From Pseudomonadota bacterium (GTDB lineage: Bacteria; Pseudomonadota; Gammaproteobacteria; Burkholderiales; Burkholderiaceae_B): DNA of 47,008 bases. The translations under genes were made by a program, and so were the position numbers. How positions within the stretch are numbered: the stretch's first letter is position 1; each line of letters starts with the position of its first letter. The stretch is taken from NCBI GenBank assembly GCA_023439305.1, contig JAEXOO010000027.1, positions 1 through 47,008 of the forward strand. The letters run 5' to 3'. Positions 28,885 through 38,305 of this stretch are shown here, in pieces. The notes beneath the pieces are model-generated. The model was not told the DNA's origin. It was given only the letters and a program-made list of their open reading frames with translations, and made no database searches.

Positions 28885-28969
28885 TCGCGCCGATGCCGGG
28901 CGGACGGCCGGTTTTCAGCGCAAGCCCATCCTGCTACGATGAAGCACACAGGAAAACAAGGATTTCGCT

Positions 28970-30085
28970 ATGTACGTCTGGCCCAACAACACCTTGCTGG
29001 ATTTGCTGAATATCGAGCATCCCATCATCCAGGCCCCCATGGCCGGCGCCCAGGACAGTCTCTTGGCCATCGCCGTGGCGCGGGCCGGCGGACTGGGCTC
29101 CTTGCCTTGCGCCATGCTCAGCCCCGAGCAGATCCGCGAACAGGTCGGCCTGTTCCGCCAGGCCACGGACAGGCCCTTGAATCTGAACTTTTTCTGTCAT
29201 CAGGACCAACGCCTGGAGCCCGAGGCCTTGCAGGAATGGCGCCTGCGACTGATGCCCTACTACCAGGAATACGGACTGGATCCCAACCAGGAGCTGCCCA
29301 AGGCATCTCGTGCTCCATTTTCGGCCAACCATGCCGACCTACTGGATGAATTGAAACCCGAAGTCGTCAGTTTTCACTTCGGTCTGCCGGTTCCCGACCT
29401 GCTCAAACGCGTCAAGCAGACAGGCGCCCTGGTCATCGCCAGCGCCACCACCGTGGCCGAAGCGATCTGGCTGCAGGAGCATGGCGCTGACGCCATCATC
29501 GCCCAAGGCGCAGAGGCCGGAGGCCATCGTGGCCTGTTCCTGGGAGACAATGTCTATACCCAGGTGGGCAGCCTGGCACTACTGCCTCAGATAGCCGATG
29601 CGGTGGATCTGCCCGTGATTGCCGCCGGCGGTATTGCCGATGGCCGCGGCATCGCTGCCGTGCTTGCGCTGGGCGCCTGCGCTGCGCAAATCGGCACGGC
29701 CTATCTGTTCTGCCCCGAATCCAAGATCAATGAACTGCACCGTCAGGCCCTGAACCACAGCACCTCGGACGGCACAGCCATCACCAATCTGTTCACTGGC
29801 CGTCCGGCACGCAGCATACGCACCCGGCTCATGGACGAAATCGGCCCGGTCGACGGCAGCGCACCCGTTTTCCCCCATGCCGGTTCGGCACTCAGCCCGC
29901 TGCGCATCGAAGCCGAAAAGCAAGGACGCAGCGACTTCACCTCGTTATGGAGCGGGCAGTCCGCCCCGCTGGGCCGCCGCCTGCCTGCCGAACAACTGAC
30001 GCTGGTGCTGGCCCAGGAAGCCCAGGGAGTCTGCAAACGGCTGGGCGTGGCCGGCGCCACGCATGCACCGCTGGATCAGCATTGA
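28970..30085 (+). CDS. Nitronate monooxygenase family flavoprotein
   Basis: A 371-residue FMN-dependent TIM-barrel enzyme of the nitronate monooxygenase (former 2-nitropropane dioxygenase) family. It opens LLNIEHPIIQAPMAGAQDSLLAIAV, contains VVSFHFGLP, whose His matches the catalytic base of class I enzymes, and the phosphate/FMN loops AQGAEAGGHRG and PVIAAGGIADGRGIAAVLALGA. It detoxifies nitronates such as propionate-3-nitronate; true substrate unknown. It stands alone: divergent from serB, followed by a strong terminator. Confidence 0.9.
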   Translation: MYVWPNNTLLDLLNIEHPIIQAPMAGAQDSLLAIAVARAGGLGSLPCAMLSPEQIREQVGLFRQATDRPLNLNFFCHQDQRLEPEALQEWRLRLMPYYQEYGLDPNQELPKASRAPFSANHADLLDELKPEVVSFHFGLPVPDLLKRVKQTGALVIASATTVAEAIWLQEHGADAIIAQGAEAGGHRGLFLGDNVYTQVGSLALLPQIADAVDLPVIAAGGIADGRGIAAVLALGACAAQIGTAYLFCPESKINELHRQALNHSTSDGTAITNLFTGRPARSIRTRLMDEIGPVDGSAPVFPHAGSALSPLRIEAEKQGRSDFTSLWSGQSAPLGRRLPAEQLTLVLAQEAQGVCKRLGVAGATHAPLDQH

Positions 30086-30151
30086 GCTGCTGATTCTTCA
30101 TGACCACCCTTCACTTCTGGCCCGAAACCGGGCAAAAACAGCTATCGATAA

Positions 30152-30187
30152 GCACAAAAAAACCCGCCACAGCGGGTTTTTTTGTGC
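30152..30187. terminator. Strong bidirectional terminator between nitronate monooxygenase and the nuo operon
   Basis: A perfect 16-bp stem (GCACAAAAAAACCCGC, 30152-30167, with GCGGGTTTTTTTGTGC, 30172-30187) and a CACA loop, with seven A on one side and seven T on the other. It serves the plus-strand gene and the minus-strand nuo operon. Confidence 0.95.
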
Positions 30188-30200
30188 AAGGCATGCCAGG

Positions 30201-30731
30201 CTATTCAAACCTGCCCTTGGAATGTCGCATCAGGTAGCGATAGACAAAGCCCGGATACGCCAACACCAGAAACAAGGCAAAGGTAATCGTATAGAACACC
30301 CAGGTCTGGCTGAATGGATTGCCGATGCTGGCCTCAAAGGCAAAGCCCAGAGCGCCAACGATACCGTAAAAGGCACACACTTCCAGCAAACGGGAAAAGA
30401 AGTTCTTGTGCACCTTCTGACCGCGCACACTCCATGCCGGGAACGCGAACACTGCGGCCGCCAGAGCCAGGGCGAGAATCAGTTTGCCCAGCATGGCCGT
30501 CGTGGAGTTCAAGCCAGAACTGCGTCCGATCAAGCTGTAAATGCCCAGGCCCAGCGCCACGACCACAGCCAGATACACGAGACCGAGGATCAACTGCAGC
30601 CAGGCCGGACGAGACGTTTGACCAGCCGTGGACCAAGGCAAGACCAGCAAGGGTTTCTCGACCAGAAACGGCAGGTTGGCCGTGATCAGTGCAAGAGCCA
30701 TCAACACCCAGATGGAAAGGCTTTGGTCCAT
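30201..30731 (-). CDS. DUF2818-family membrane protein, long form
   Basis: A 176-residue hydrophobic protein at the end of the nuo operon, 13 bases after nuoN. The opening SIWVLMALALITANLPFLVEKP and the C-terminal half (RLLEVCAFYGIVGALGFAFE then FYTITFALFLVLAYPGFVYRYLMR) match the DUF2818 proteins that follow nuoN in many Burkholderiales. It is longer than the roughly 100-residue form I associate with the family: an additional segment at about residues 35-110 contains two more predicted helices. Function is unknown; its fixed place suggests a role in assembly or activity of the NADH dehydrogenase, but that is inference. Confidence 0.8.
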   Translation of the reverse strand: MDQSLSIWVLMALALITANLPFLVEKPLLVLPWSTAGQTSRPAWLQLILGLVYLAVVVALGLGIYSLIGRSSGLNSTTAMLGKLILALALAAAVFAFPAWSVRGQKVHKNFFSRLLEVCAFYGIVGALGFAFEASIGNPFSQTWVFYTITFALFLVLAYPGFVYRYLMRHSKGRFE

Positions 30732-30744
30732 AACGTTCTCTATA

Positions 30745-32223
30745 TCAGAATTGCAGCGATGCTTGAATCACGCGGATGCAGGTGTCCATCAGACCGCCTG
30801 GCAGCAAGCCCAGGCCGATGATCAGCACACCATTGACCAACATGACCGCCTTGGTCAACAACCCCGTGGACAAAGGTTGCGGTTCGCCTTCAGGTTCGTC
30901 GAAATAGGCCACCTTGACCACACGCAGGTAGTAGAAAGCGCCAATCAAAGACATGACCACGGCGAACACCGCCAACCAGATATAGCCTGCGCCCACCACG
31001 GCTTGCAGAATGCTCAGCTTGGCGGCGAAGCCGGAAAGCGGAGGAATCCCGGCCAGGGAGAACATGGACAGCAGCCAGACCAGGGCCAGACCTGGATTGC
31101 GACGGTTCAGGCCCTTCAGGTCGTTGATGTTCTCGCATTCGAAACCACGGCGGCTCATCAACAGAATCAGGCCGAAGGTGCTCAGCGTGGTCAGTACGTA
31201 GATCACCACGTAGAACAGCGAGGCGCCGTAGGCTTGAGCATGAGTCTGGCCGTCGAACACGCCAGCCAGCAGACCCAGCAGAATGAAGCCCATGTGCGAG
31301 ATGGTGGAATACGCCAGCATCCGCTTGAGATTCTTCTGCACGATGGCCGTCAGGTTGCCCAATGCCAGCGACACCACGGCCAGCACCAGCAGCATGGGCT
31401 GCCAGTCGACCGCAATGCCGTGCAGACCTTCGACCAGGAAGCGCAGGGTAACCGCAAAGGCCGCCAGCTTGGGAGCTGCGCCGATGATCAGCGTAACCGT
31501 CGTGGGCGCACCTTGATAGACGTCGGGCGTCCACATGTGGAAAGGCGCCGCCGTCAGCTTGAAGGCCAGACCCGAAACCACGAAGACCACGCCGAAAACC
31601 AGCGCCAGACGCTCAGCCTTGCCCGAGCTGATGACTTCGGCAATGCGGGTCAGCTCCAGGTGGCCGGTAGCGCCGTAGATCATGGACATGCCGTACAGCA
31701 GCACGCCGGAGGCCAGCGCGCCCAGCACGAAATACTTCAGAGCCGCCTCGATGGACTGACGATGATCGCGGCGCAAGGCCACCAGTGCGTACAGTGCGAA
31801 GGACATCAGCTCGACGCCCAGGTAGACCGTCAGCATGCTGTTGGCAGAGATCATGATCAGCTGGCCCAGCAGAGCCATCAGGGTCAGCGTGTACAGCTCG
31901 CCGCCACGATCCAGCATATCGCGCTGCTCGGCGTAGTCACGACCGTAGATCAGGGTGACGGCCACCGCCACCACGGAGAGCAGCTTCAGGAAGTGCGACA
32001 GCTCGTCCACCACGAACAGACCGCCGAAGGTGGTGCCGGCCACGCCCTGGGACCACTGCCAGGCGACGCCCAGGCCGACCACCACCAGCGTGCCCAGACT
32101 GAGCACAAATGTATTGTGGCGCTGCTTGTGCGTGCTGAACGAGTCGAAAATCAGCACACACGAGGCCAGAACCAGAAGCAGAATCTCAGGCAGTGCCAGA
32201 GAAAAGTTGAAGGTAGTTTCCAT
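30745..32223 (-). CDS. nuoN: NADH-quinone oxidoreductase subunit N
   Basis: A 492-residue antiporter-like membrane subunit with about fourteen helices, one of three proton-translocating units of complex I. Conserved stretches: SANSMLTVYLGVELMSFALY, ALKYFVLGALASGVLLYGMS, FKLTAAPFHMWTPDVYQGAP (with the key Lys) and MLAYSTISHMGFILLGLLAG. Length is normal. It lies 11 bases after nuoM. Confidence 0.97.
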   Translation of the reverse strand: METTFNFSLALPEILLLVLASCVLIFDSFSTHKQRHNTFVLSLGTLVVVGLGVAWQWSQGVAGTTFGGLFVVDELSHFLKLLSVVAVAVTLIYGRDYAEQRDMLDRGGELYTLTLMALLGQLIMISANSMLTVYLGVELMSFALYALVALRRDHRQSIEAALKYFVLGALASGVLLYGMSMIYGATGHLELTRIAEVISSGKAERLALVFGVVFVVSGLAFKLTAAPFHMWTPDVYQGAPTTVTLIIGAAPKLAAFAVTLRFLVEGLHGIAVDWQPMLLVLAVVSLALGNLTAIVQKNLKRMLAYSTISHMGFILLGLLAGVFDGQTHAQAYGASLFYVVIYVLTTLSTFGLILLMSRRGFECENINDLKGLNRRNPGLALVWLLSMFSLAGIPPLSGFAAKLSILQAVVGAGYIWLAVFAVVMSLIGAFYYLRVVKVAYFDEPEGEPQPLSTGLLTKAVMLVNGVLIIGLGLLPGGLMDTCIRVIQASLQF

Positions 32224-32234
32224 AGTGTTTCGGC

Positions 32235-33734
32235 CTACAGTTTCGAGATGGAGACGTGTTGCAGCAGCGCTTCAACCGAAACGTGCATGACATCGGTGAA
32301 TGGTTTTGGATAGACACCCATACCCAACACAGCAATCGCCATTACGCCAAGAACGAAGAACTCGCGGCCGCTAAGGTCGCCCATGCCCGCCACCTTGTCG
32401 TTGCCCACTGGGCCGAAGGCCACGCGCTTGAGCATCCACAGCGAATAGGACGCGCCGGTGATCAGGGCAGTGGCGGTCAGCAAGCCGATCCAGAAGTTGT
32501 ACTCGACCGCACCCATGATGACCGTGAATTCACCAATAAAACCGCTGGTGCCGGGCAGTCCGCTGTTGGCCATGGAGAACAGCACGAAGAAGGTCACGAA
32601 GCGAGGCATCACATGAACCACGCCACCGTAATCGTCGATGCGGCGCGAATGCAGGCGGTCATACAGAACGCCAATACACAGGAACATGGCGCCGGACACG
32701 AAGCCGTGCGAGATCATCTGCATGATCGCGCCTTCCATGCCGGTCGTGTTGAACACGAAAAAGCCCAGCGTAACGAAACCCATGTGGGCGACGGACGAAT
32801 AAGCAACCAGCTTCTTCATGTCGTCCTGGACGATGGCGACCAGGCCGATGTAGATCACGGCGACCAGCGACAGGGCGATGATGATACCGCCCAGGCCCTG
32901 GGCGGCGTCAGGCGCGATAGGCAGCGAGAAACGCAGGAAGCCGTAAGCGCCCAGCTTCAGCATGATGGCGGCCAGCACCACAGACCCGCCGGTAGGCGCT
33001 TCCACGTGGGCATCCGGCAGCCAGGTGTGCACCGGCCACATGGGCACCTTCACGGCAAACGCCATGAACAGAGCGCCGAAGATCAGCAACTGGGCCGTGT
33101 AGCCCAGCTTGGTGTTGTGCCAGGTCAGGATGTCGAAGGTGCCGCCGGACACGTTCCACAGATAAATGAACGCAACCAGGGTCAGCAAGGAGCCGAGCAA
33201 GGTGTACAGGAAGAACTTGATGGCTGCATACACGCGATTGGGGCCGCCCCAAATACCGATGATCAGGTACATCGGAATCAGGGTGGCTTCAAAGAACACG
33301 TAGAACAGCAGTCCGTCCAGCGCGGCGAACACGCCCACCATCAGCCCCGAGAGGATCAGGAAGGCACCCATGTACTGGGCCACACGGCTGGTGATGACCT
33401 TCCAGCCTGCCAGCACCACGATAACCGTGATGAAGGCAGTCAGCAGCACGAACCACATGGAGATCCCGTCAACGCCCAGATGGTAGTTGACCTTGAAGGC
33501 ATCAATCCAGGGAGCCAGCTCGACAAACTGCATGTCGGCCGTACCGGGATTGAAGCCCGTATACAGAGGGATGGTGACAATCAGGCCGGCAATCGAACCC
33601 AGCAGAGCCAGCCAGCGGGTGAACTCGGGACGATCGTCGCGCCCCAGAGCCAGCACCAGCAGACCGGCGACGATAGGTACGAAGATCGCCAGCGTTAACC
33701 AAGGAAGAGTAGAAGACGCCATATCGCTAGCCAT
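32235..33734 (-). CDS. nuoM: NADH-quinone oxidoreductase subunit M
   Basis: A 499-residue antiporter-like proton-pumping subunit of complex I. Typical motifs: FFEATLIPMYLIIGIWGGPNR (essential Glu), AVKVPMWPVHTWLPDAHVEAPT and KKLVAYSSVAHMGFVTLGFF. The ATG at 33734 directly abuts the nuoL stop; a second ATG four codons in (33722) is possible and neither has a clear Shine-Dalgarno, so translation is probably coupled to nuoL. Confidence 0.97.
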   Translation of the reverse strand: MASDMASSTLPWLTLAIFVPIVAGLLVLALGRDDRPEFTRWLALLGSIAGLIVTIPLYTGFNPGTADMQFVELAPWIDAFKVNYHLGVDGISMWFVLLTAFITVIVVLAGWKVITSRVAQYMGAFLILSGLMVGVFAALDGLLFYVFFEATLIPMYLIIGIWGGPNRVYAAIKFFLYTLLGSLLTLVAFIYLWNVSGGTFDILTWHNTKLGYTAQLLIFGALFMAFAVKVPMWPVHTWLPDAHVEAPTGGSVVLAAIMLKLGAYGFLRFSLPIAPDAAQGLGGIIIALSLVAVIYIGLVAIVQDDMKKLVAYSSVAHMGFVTLGFFVFNTTGMEGAIMQMISHGFVSGAMFLCIGVLYDRLHSRRIDDYGGVVHVMPRFVTFFVLFSMANSGLPGTSGFIGEFTVIMGAVEYNFWIGLLTATALITGASYSLWMLKRVAFGPVGNDKVAGMGDLSGREFFVLGVMAIAVLGMGVYPKPFTDVMHVSVEALLQHVSISKL

Positions 33735-35738
33735 TTACCGAACCGTCAGTACAAAAAAGGTTAAGAGCGCCATGATGCCGATGATCATGGCAAAGGCGTA
33801 GTGGTAGACGTAGCCGGACTGCAGGTGACGGCTGATGGCAGCCACCCAGCCCACCACGCGGGCACTACCGTTGACCAGCAGGCCATCGATCAGGCCACGA
33901 TCACCGCCCTTCCACAGACCCGTACCCAGGCAGCGTACGCCGCGAGCCAGTACTTGTTCGTTGAACCAGTCAACGTAGTACTTGTTTTCCATGATGCGGT
34001 AGATGAAGGCGCAGTTCTTCTTGATGGCGGCGGGCAAGGCAGGATTGACCAGGTACATGTACCAGGCAACCACCGCGCCGGCGACAACCAGCCAGAATGG
34101 AACAGTAACGAAGCCGTGCAGCGCGTAGGCCGTCCAGTCGGTCCAATGATGGGCCAGCGTCGCCATGGCGGGGTGATCGGGCAGCACCGTGATCACACCG
34201 TCAAAGAACGTGCCGAACAGCAAAGGATCGACGAACCAGATACCGGCGAAAATCGACGGAATGGCCAGCAGCACCAGCGGCAAGGTGACCACCCAGGGCG
34301 ATTCGTGCGGATCGCCGCCGTGCGCGTGATGATCGTCATGAGCATGATGATCGTCATGCTTGACGTCACGGAAGCGTTCTTTGCCGTGGAAGACCAGGAA
34401 GTACAGACGGAAGGAATACAGCGAGGTAACGAATACGCCGATCAGGGTGGCGTAGTACGCGTAAGTAGAACCCCAGATGCCGGCTTCCGCGGCTGCCTCG
34501 ATGATGTGTTCCTTGGAATAGAAACCCGAGAAGAACGGCGTGCCGACCAAAGCCAGGGTCCCGATCAGGAAGGTGATCCAGGTGATGGGCATGTACTTGC
34601 GCAGGCCGCCCATGTTGCGGATGTCCTGGTCGTGATGCATGCCGATGATGACCGAGCCCGCGCCCAGGAACAGCAAGGCCTTGAAGAAGGCGTGCGTCAT
34701 CAGGTGGAACACGGCGGCCGAATAGGCGGAAGCGCCCAGAGCGACTGTCATGTAGCCCAGCTGCGACAGCGTGGAATAGGCCACGACGCGCTTGACGTCA
34801 TTCTGGATAATGCCCAGCAAGCCCAGGAACAGAGCGCCGGTGGCGCCAATAACGATGATGAAGGACAAGGCCGTGGTGGACTGCTCGAACACAGGCGAGA
34901 AACGAGCCACCATGAAAATGCCGGCCGTCACCATGGTGGCGGCGTGGATCAGCGCGGAGATTGGGGTCGGGCCTTCCATGGAGTCCGGCAGCCAGCTGTG
35001 CAGAGGCACCTGGGCCGATTTACCCATGGCACCCACGAACAAGGCCAGGGCCGCCACGGTCAGCAATTGCCAGTCCGTGCCGGGGAAGGTCATGGTGCTC
35101 AGTTCCTGAACCTTGGCGAACACATCGCTGTAGTTCATGGAGCCGGTGTAGGCATACAACAGGCCGATGCCCAGGGCAAAGCCGAAGTCGCCCACGCGGT
35201 TGACCAGAAAGGCCTTCATGTTGGCGAAGATCGCCGTCTTGCGCTCGTACCAGAAACCGATCAGCAGATAGGAAACCAGGCCCACCGCTTCCCAGCCGAA
35301 GAACAGCTGCAGCATGTTGTTGGACATGACCAGCATCAGCATGGAGAAGGTGAACAGCGAAATGTAGGAGAAGAAGCGCTGGTAGCCCGGATCATCCTTC
35401 ATGTAGCCGATGGTGTAGATGTGAACCATCAGCGACACGGACGTGACCACCACCATCATCAGGGCAGTCAGTTGGTCGATCAGGAAGCCGATATCCCACT
35501 TGACGCTGCCGATGGTGATCCAGGTATAGACAGGGCCGTTGAAGGTCTGGCCTTCAAGCACCTGCAGCAGCACGGTCACGGAACCGATGAAGGCAATCAG
35601 AACACCGGCGATCGTGATCAGGTGGGCGCCGGTCTTGCCGATGAAGCGCCCCAGAAAGCCGGTGCCGAACAGCCCGGCCAGCGCGGCCCCCACCAAGGGA
35701 GCCAACGCGATTGTTAAATAAAGATTTATGGAGTTCAT
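33735..35738 (-). CDS. nuoL: NADH-quinone oxidoreductase subunit L
   Basis: A 667-residue membrane subunit, the distal proton pump of complex I, with the long lateral helix at its C terminus. Motifs: FFGWEAVGLVSYLLIGFWYE, KSAQVPLHSWLPDSMEGPTPISALIHAATMV and VKRVVAYSTLSQLGYMTVAL. A His/Asp-rich loop at residues 462-473 is the sequence DDHHAH twice, encoded by two near-identical 18-base units (34320-34337, 34338-34355). Such His-rich loops occur in other betaproteobacterial NuoL proteins and may bind metal. Followed directly by nuoM. Confidence 0.97.
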   Translation of the reverse strand: MNSINLYLTIALAPLVGAALAGLFGTGFLGRFIGKTGAHLITIAGVLIAFIGSVTVLLQVLEGQTFNGPVYTWITIGSVKWDIGFLIDQLTALMMVVVTSVSLMVHIYTIGYMKDDPGYQRFFSYISLFTFSMLMLVMSNNMLQLFFGWEAVGLVSYLLIGFWYERKTAIFANMKAFLVNRVGDFGFALGIGLLYAYTGSMNYSDVFAKVQELSTMTFPGTDWQLLTVAALALFVGAMGKSAQVPLHSWLPDSMEGPTPISALIHAATMVTAGIFMVARFSPVFEQSTTALSFIIVIGATGALFLGLLGIIQNDVKRVVAYSTLSQLGYMTVALGASAYSAAVFHLMTHAFFKALLFLGAGSVIIGMHHDQDIRNMGGLRKYMPITWITFLIGTLALVGTPFFSGFYSKEHIIEAAAEAGIWGSTYAYYATLIGVFVTSLYSFRLYFLVFHGKERFRDVKHDDHHAHDDHHAHGGDPHESPWVVTLPLVLLAIPSIFAGIWFVDPLLFGTFFDGVITVLPDHPAMATLAHHWTDWTAYALHGFVTVPFWLVVAGAVVAWYMYLVNPALPAAIKKNCAFIYRIMENKYYVDWFNEQVLARGVRCLGTGLWKGGDRGLIDGLLVNGSARVVGWVAAISRHLQSGYVYHYAFAMIIGIMALLTFFVLTVR

Positions 35739-35753
35739 TGTTGTGCTATCCCA

Positions 35754-36068
35754 TCAACCCTTGAGCTGGTCGAGATCATCGACGTTGATCGAATTCAGAT
35801 TGCGGAACAGCAATACCAGAATTGCGAGACCAATCGCCGCCTCGGCCGCGGCGACCGTCAAGACGAAGAAGACGAACACCTGGCCAGCCGCATCGCCCAT
35901 CCAAGTGGAGAAGGCGACAAAGTTCATGTTGGCGGACAGAAGAATCAATTCGACCGACATCAGCAGAATGATCAGGTTGCGGCGATTCAGGAAAAAGCCG
36001 AACAGGCCGATCGTGAACAGCACGGCGCTCAGGACGAGATAGTGCGCAAGCGACAGCGTCATCATCAT
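35754..36068 (-). CDS. nuoK: NADH-quinone oxidoreductase subunit K
   Basis: A protein of about 102-104 residues with three helices: LAHYLVLSAVLFTIGLFGFF, NLIILLMSVELILLSANMNFVAFS (with the conserved membrane Glu) and VFFVLTVAAAEAAIGLAILVLLF. It is part of the proton path of complex I. Three ATG codons stand in tandem (36068, 36065, 36062) behind AGGAG; spacing is 4, 7 and 10 bases, so the second may be preferred. The first overlaps the nuoJ stop by four bases. Confidence 0.96.
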   Translation of the reverse strand: MMMTLSLAHYLVLSAVLFTIGLFGFFLNRRNLIILLMSVELILLSANMNFVAFSTWMGDAAGQVFVFFVLTVAAAEAAIGLAILVLLFRNLNSINVDDLDQLKG

Positions 36069-36706
36069 TTGTCTCCTGGAACGACGGCATCAGCCGAGCT
36101 GGATACCGACGGCTTTTCGGTTTGGGAAGTCATGGACACCATGCGCAGGCGATCCTTGGCGCGAACCTTGACCTGCTGGCCTGGAATCGTGCGCTTGACA
36201 CCTTCGCGTTTACGCAAGGTCAAGGCAATGGCCGAAATCATGCCAACCAACAGCACGATGCCGCCGATCAGCACAGCCAGCACGTACTCGGAATACATCA
36301 GCTCGCCGATAACGCGCGTATTGTTGTAATCCTCGGGCATGACGGCTGCAGGGCCGGCCTTGAGCCAGAGCTGGGTCAGCACAAAGCCCATTTCCAGAAT
36401 CATGATGGCGCCGATCAACAGGCCCAGCGGAATGTAGGCCTTGAACTTGATCGCATTGGATTGCTCGCGCACGTCGATCATCATGATGACGAACAGGAAC
36501 ATCACCATGACGGCCCCCACGTACACCACGACCAGCAGCAATGACAGGAACTCGGCACCCATCAGCATCCACAGCATGGCCGCCGTGAAGAAGACCAGGA
36601 TCAGATGCAGCACGGCCGTAACCGGATTTCTGGCGGAGATCACGCGGAACGCGGCCACCACCAGCACCAGCGCCAGCACATAGAACAGAACAGTAGTAAA
36701 TAACAT
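36065..36706 (-). CDS. nuoJ: NADH-quinone oxidoreductase subunit J
   Basis: A 213-residue membrane subunit with five helices: FYVLALVLVVAAFRVISARNPVTAVLHLIL opens it, followed by GAEFLSLLLVVVYVGAVMVMFLFVIMM, the conserved bulged helix region. The last 45 residues are a hydrophilic tail of variable sequence. It starts 18 bases after nuoI and overlaps nuoK. Confidence 0.96.
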   Translation of the reverse strand: MLFTTVLFYVLALVLVVAAFRVISARNPVTAVLHLILVFFTAAMLWMLMGAEFLSLLLVVVYVGAVMVMFLFVIMMIDVREQSNAIKFKAYIPLGLLIGAIMILEMGFVLTQLWLKAGPAAVMPEDYNNTRVIGELMYSEYVLAVLIGGIVLLVGMISAIALTLRKREGVKRTIPGQQVKVRAKDRLRMVSMTSQTEKPSVSSSADAVVPGDK

Positions 36707-36724
36707 GTGTGTAGAGCTCCGGCC

Positions 36725-37213
36725 TTAGCGATAAGGTGCATCTGCGGCGCGACGACGAGCGATCTCGTCTTCGTAGCGATCGCCAATGGCCAGCAGCATG
36801 TCCTTGGTGTAGTACAGGTCGCCGCGCTTTTCGCCGTGGTACTCGTGAATATGCGTTTCCACGATCGAGTCGACCGGACAGCTTTCTTCACAGAAACCAC
36901 AGAAAATGCACTTGGCCAGATCGATGTCGTAGCGCGTGGTGCGGCGGGTGCCGTCCTCGCGTTCGGCGGATTCGATGGAAATGGCCATTGCGGGACACAC
37001 GGCTTCGCAGAGTTTGCAGGCGATGCAGCGCTCTTCGCCGTTGGCGTAACGGCGCAAGGCGTGCAGACCGCGGAAACGCGGCGAAGTCGGCGTCTTCTCG
37101 AGCGGGTAACGCAGGGTTACCTTGCGCTTGAAAAAGTACTTGCCAGTCAGGCGCATGCCTTTGAGCATTTCGGACAGCATCAGGCTGCCGAAGAAATCTT
37201 TGATAGCTTCCAT
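36725..37213 (-). CDS. nuoI: NADH-quinone oxidoreductase subunit I
   Basis: A 162-residue iron-sulphur subunit carrying clusters N6a and N6b. Both ferredoxin motifs are complete: Cys63, 66, 69, 73 (CIACKLCEAVCP) and Cys102, 105, 108, 112 (CIFCGFCEESCP). The ATG at 37213 is preceded by AAGGGG seven bases upstream; a longer frame reaching into nuoH is not used. It passes electrons between NuoG and NuoB. Confidence 0.97.
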   Translation of the reverse strand: MEAIKDFFGSLMLSEMLKGMRLTGKYFFKRKVTLRYPLEKTPTSPRFRGLHALRRYANGEERCIACKLCEAVCPAMAISIESAEREDGTRRTTRYDIDLAKCIFCGFCEESCPVDSIVETHIHEYHGEKRGDLYYTKDMLLAIGDRYEDEIARRRAADAPYR

Positions 37214-37230
37214 AATTTTGCCCCTTGGCC

Positions 37231-38304
37231 TTACTGCCAGATGTTCCATGGCGTCTGCATCCAGATCGCCACGATCAACAGCCACACACCCGTCAGAGGG
37301 ATGAACACTTTCCAACCCAGACGCATGATCTGGTCATAGCGATAACGGGGAAACGTAGCGCGGAACCAGATGAACATGGAGACCACGACAAAGGTCTTCA
37401 GACCCAGCCACAGCCAGCCTGGAATCCAGGTGAAGGGAGCGAACTCGACAACCGGAGTCCAGCCGCCCAGGAACATGATGGCGGCCAGGGCCGACAACAG
37501 AATCATGTTGGCGTATTCACCCAGGAAGAACAGGGCAAAGCCCATGCCCGAGTATTCCACCATGGGGCCGGCCACGATTTCCGATTCGCCTTCCACAACG
37601 TCAAACGGGTGACGGTTGGTTTCAGCCACAGCCGAGACCACATAGATCACGAACAGCGGCAGCAGCGGCAGCCAGTTCCAGGACAGGAAATTCAAGCCCT
37701 TGTCCGCGAAAAAGCCCTGGGTCTGACCCGTGACGATGCCCGACAGGTTCAACGTGCCCGATACCAGCAGCACGGTGATCAGGACAAAACCGATCGCCAG
37801 CTCGTAGGACAGCACCTGCGCGGCGGCGCGCAGACCACCCAGCAAGGCGTACTTGGAGTTGGACGCCCAGCCGGCGACGATCACGCCGTAAACGCCCAGC
37901 GAGGAAATCGCCAGAATGTACAGCAGACCGGCATTGACATTGGCCAGCACTTGGTCCGGACCGAAGGGAATCACCGCCCAGGCCGCCAGAGCCGGCATCA
38001 GCGTGACCACGGGGGCCAGGATGTACAGCGTCTTGTTGGACTTGGCAGGAACGATCAGCTCCTTGGTCAGCAGCTTGAACACGTCCGCGAATGGCTGCAG
38101 CAGGCCCCGGTAACCCACGCGGGTGGGACCCAGACGCACGTGCATAAAGCCGATCATCTTGCGTTCCCAGTACGTCAGGTAAGCAACGCACAGAATGATG
38201 GGCACGGCAATGACCAGGATCTTGATCAGCGTCCAGACCACATACCAGGCGGTAGGCCCCAGCAGGTCCGTACCGAAGTTATTGATGACAGAGAGGAATT
38301 CCAT
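37231..38304 (-). CDS. nuoH: NADH-quinone oxidoreductase subunit H
   Basis: A 357-residue membrane subunit that forms the quinone chamber with NuoB and NuoD. Conserved: LTYWERKMIGFMHVRLGPTRVG, LAISSLGVYGVIVAGWASNSKYA, AETNRHPFDVVEGESEIVAG and PRYRYDQIMRLGWKVFIPLT. Start chosen at ATG 38304, just after the nuoG stop with GGAG ten bases upstream; a GTG at 38313 overlaps nuoG but has no usable spacer. Confidence 0.96.
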   Translation of the reverse strand: MEFLSVINNFGTDLLGPTAWYVVWTLIKILVIAVPIILCVAYLTYWERKMIGFMHVRLGPTRVGYRGLLQPFADVFKLLTKELIVPAKSNKTLYILAPVVTLMPALAAWAVIPFGPDQVLANVNAGLLYILAISSLGVYGVIVAGWASNSKYALLGGLRAAAQVLSYELAIGFVLITVLLVSGTLNLSGIVTGQTQGFFADKGLNFLSWNWLPLLPLFVIYVVSAVAETNRHPFDVVEGESEIVAGPMVEYSGMGFALFFLGEYANMILLSALAAIMFLGGWTPVVEFAPFTWIPGWLWLGLKTFVVVSMFIWFRATFPRYRYDQIMRLGWKVFIPLTGVWLLIVAIWMQTPWNIWQ

Positions 38305-38305
38305 C

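Noticed and set aside
28824..28949. 42-residue N-terminal extension of serB from a GTG
   Set aside because: It would translate the leader hairpin and T tract; conserved phosphatase sequence begins at the ATG at 28823.
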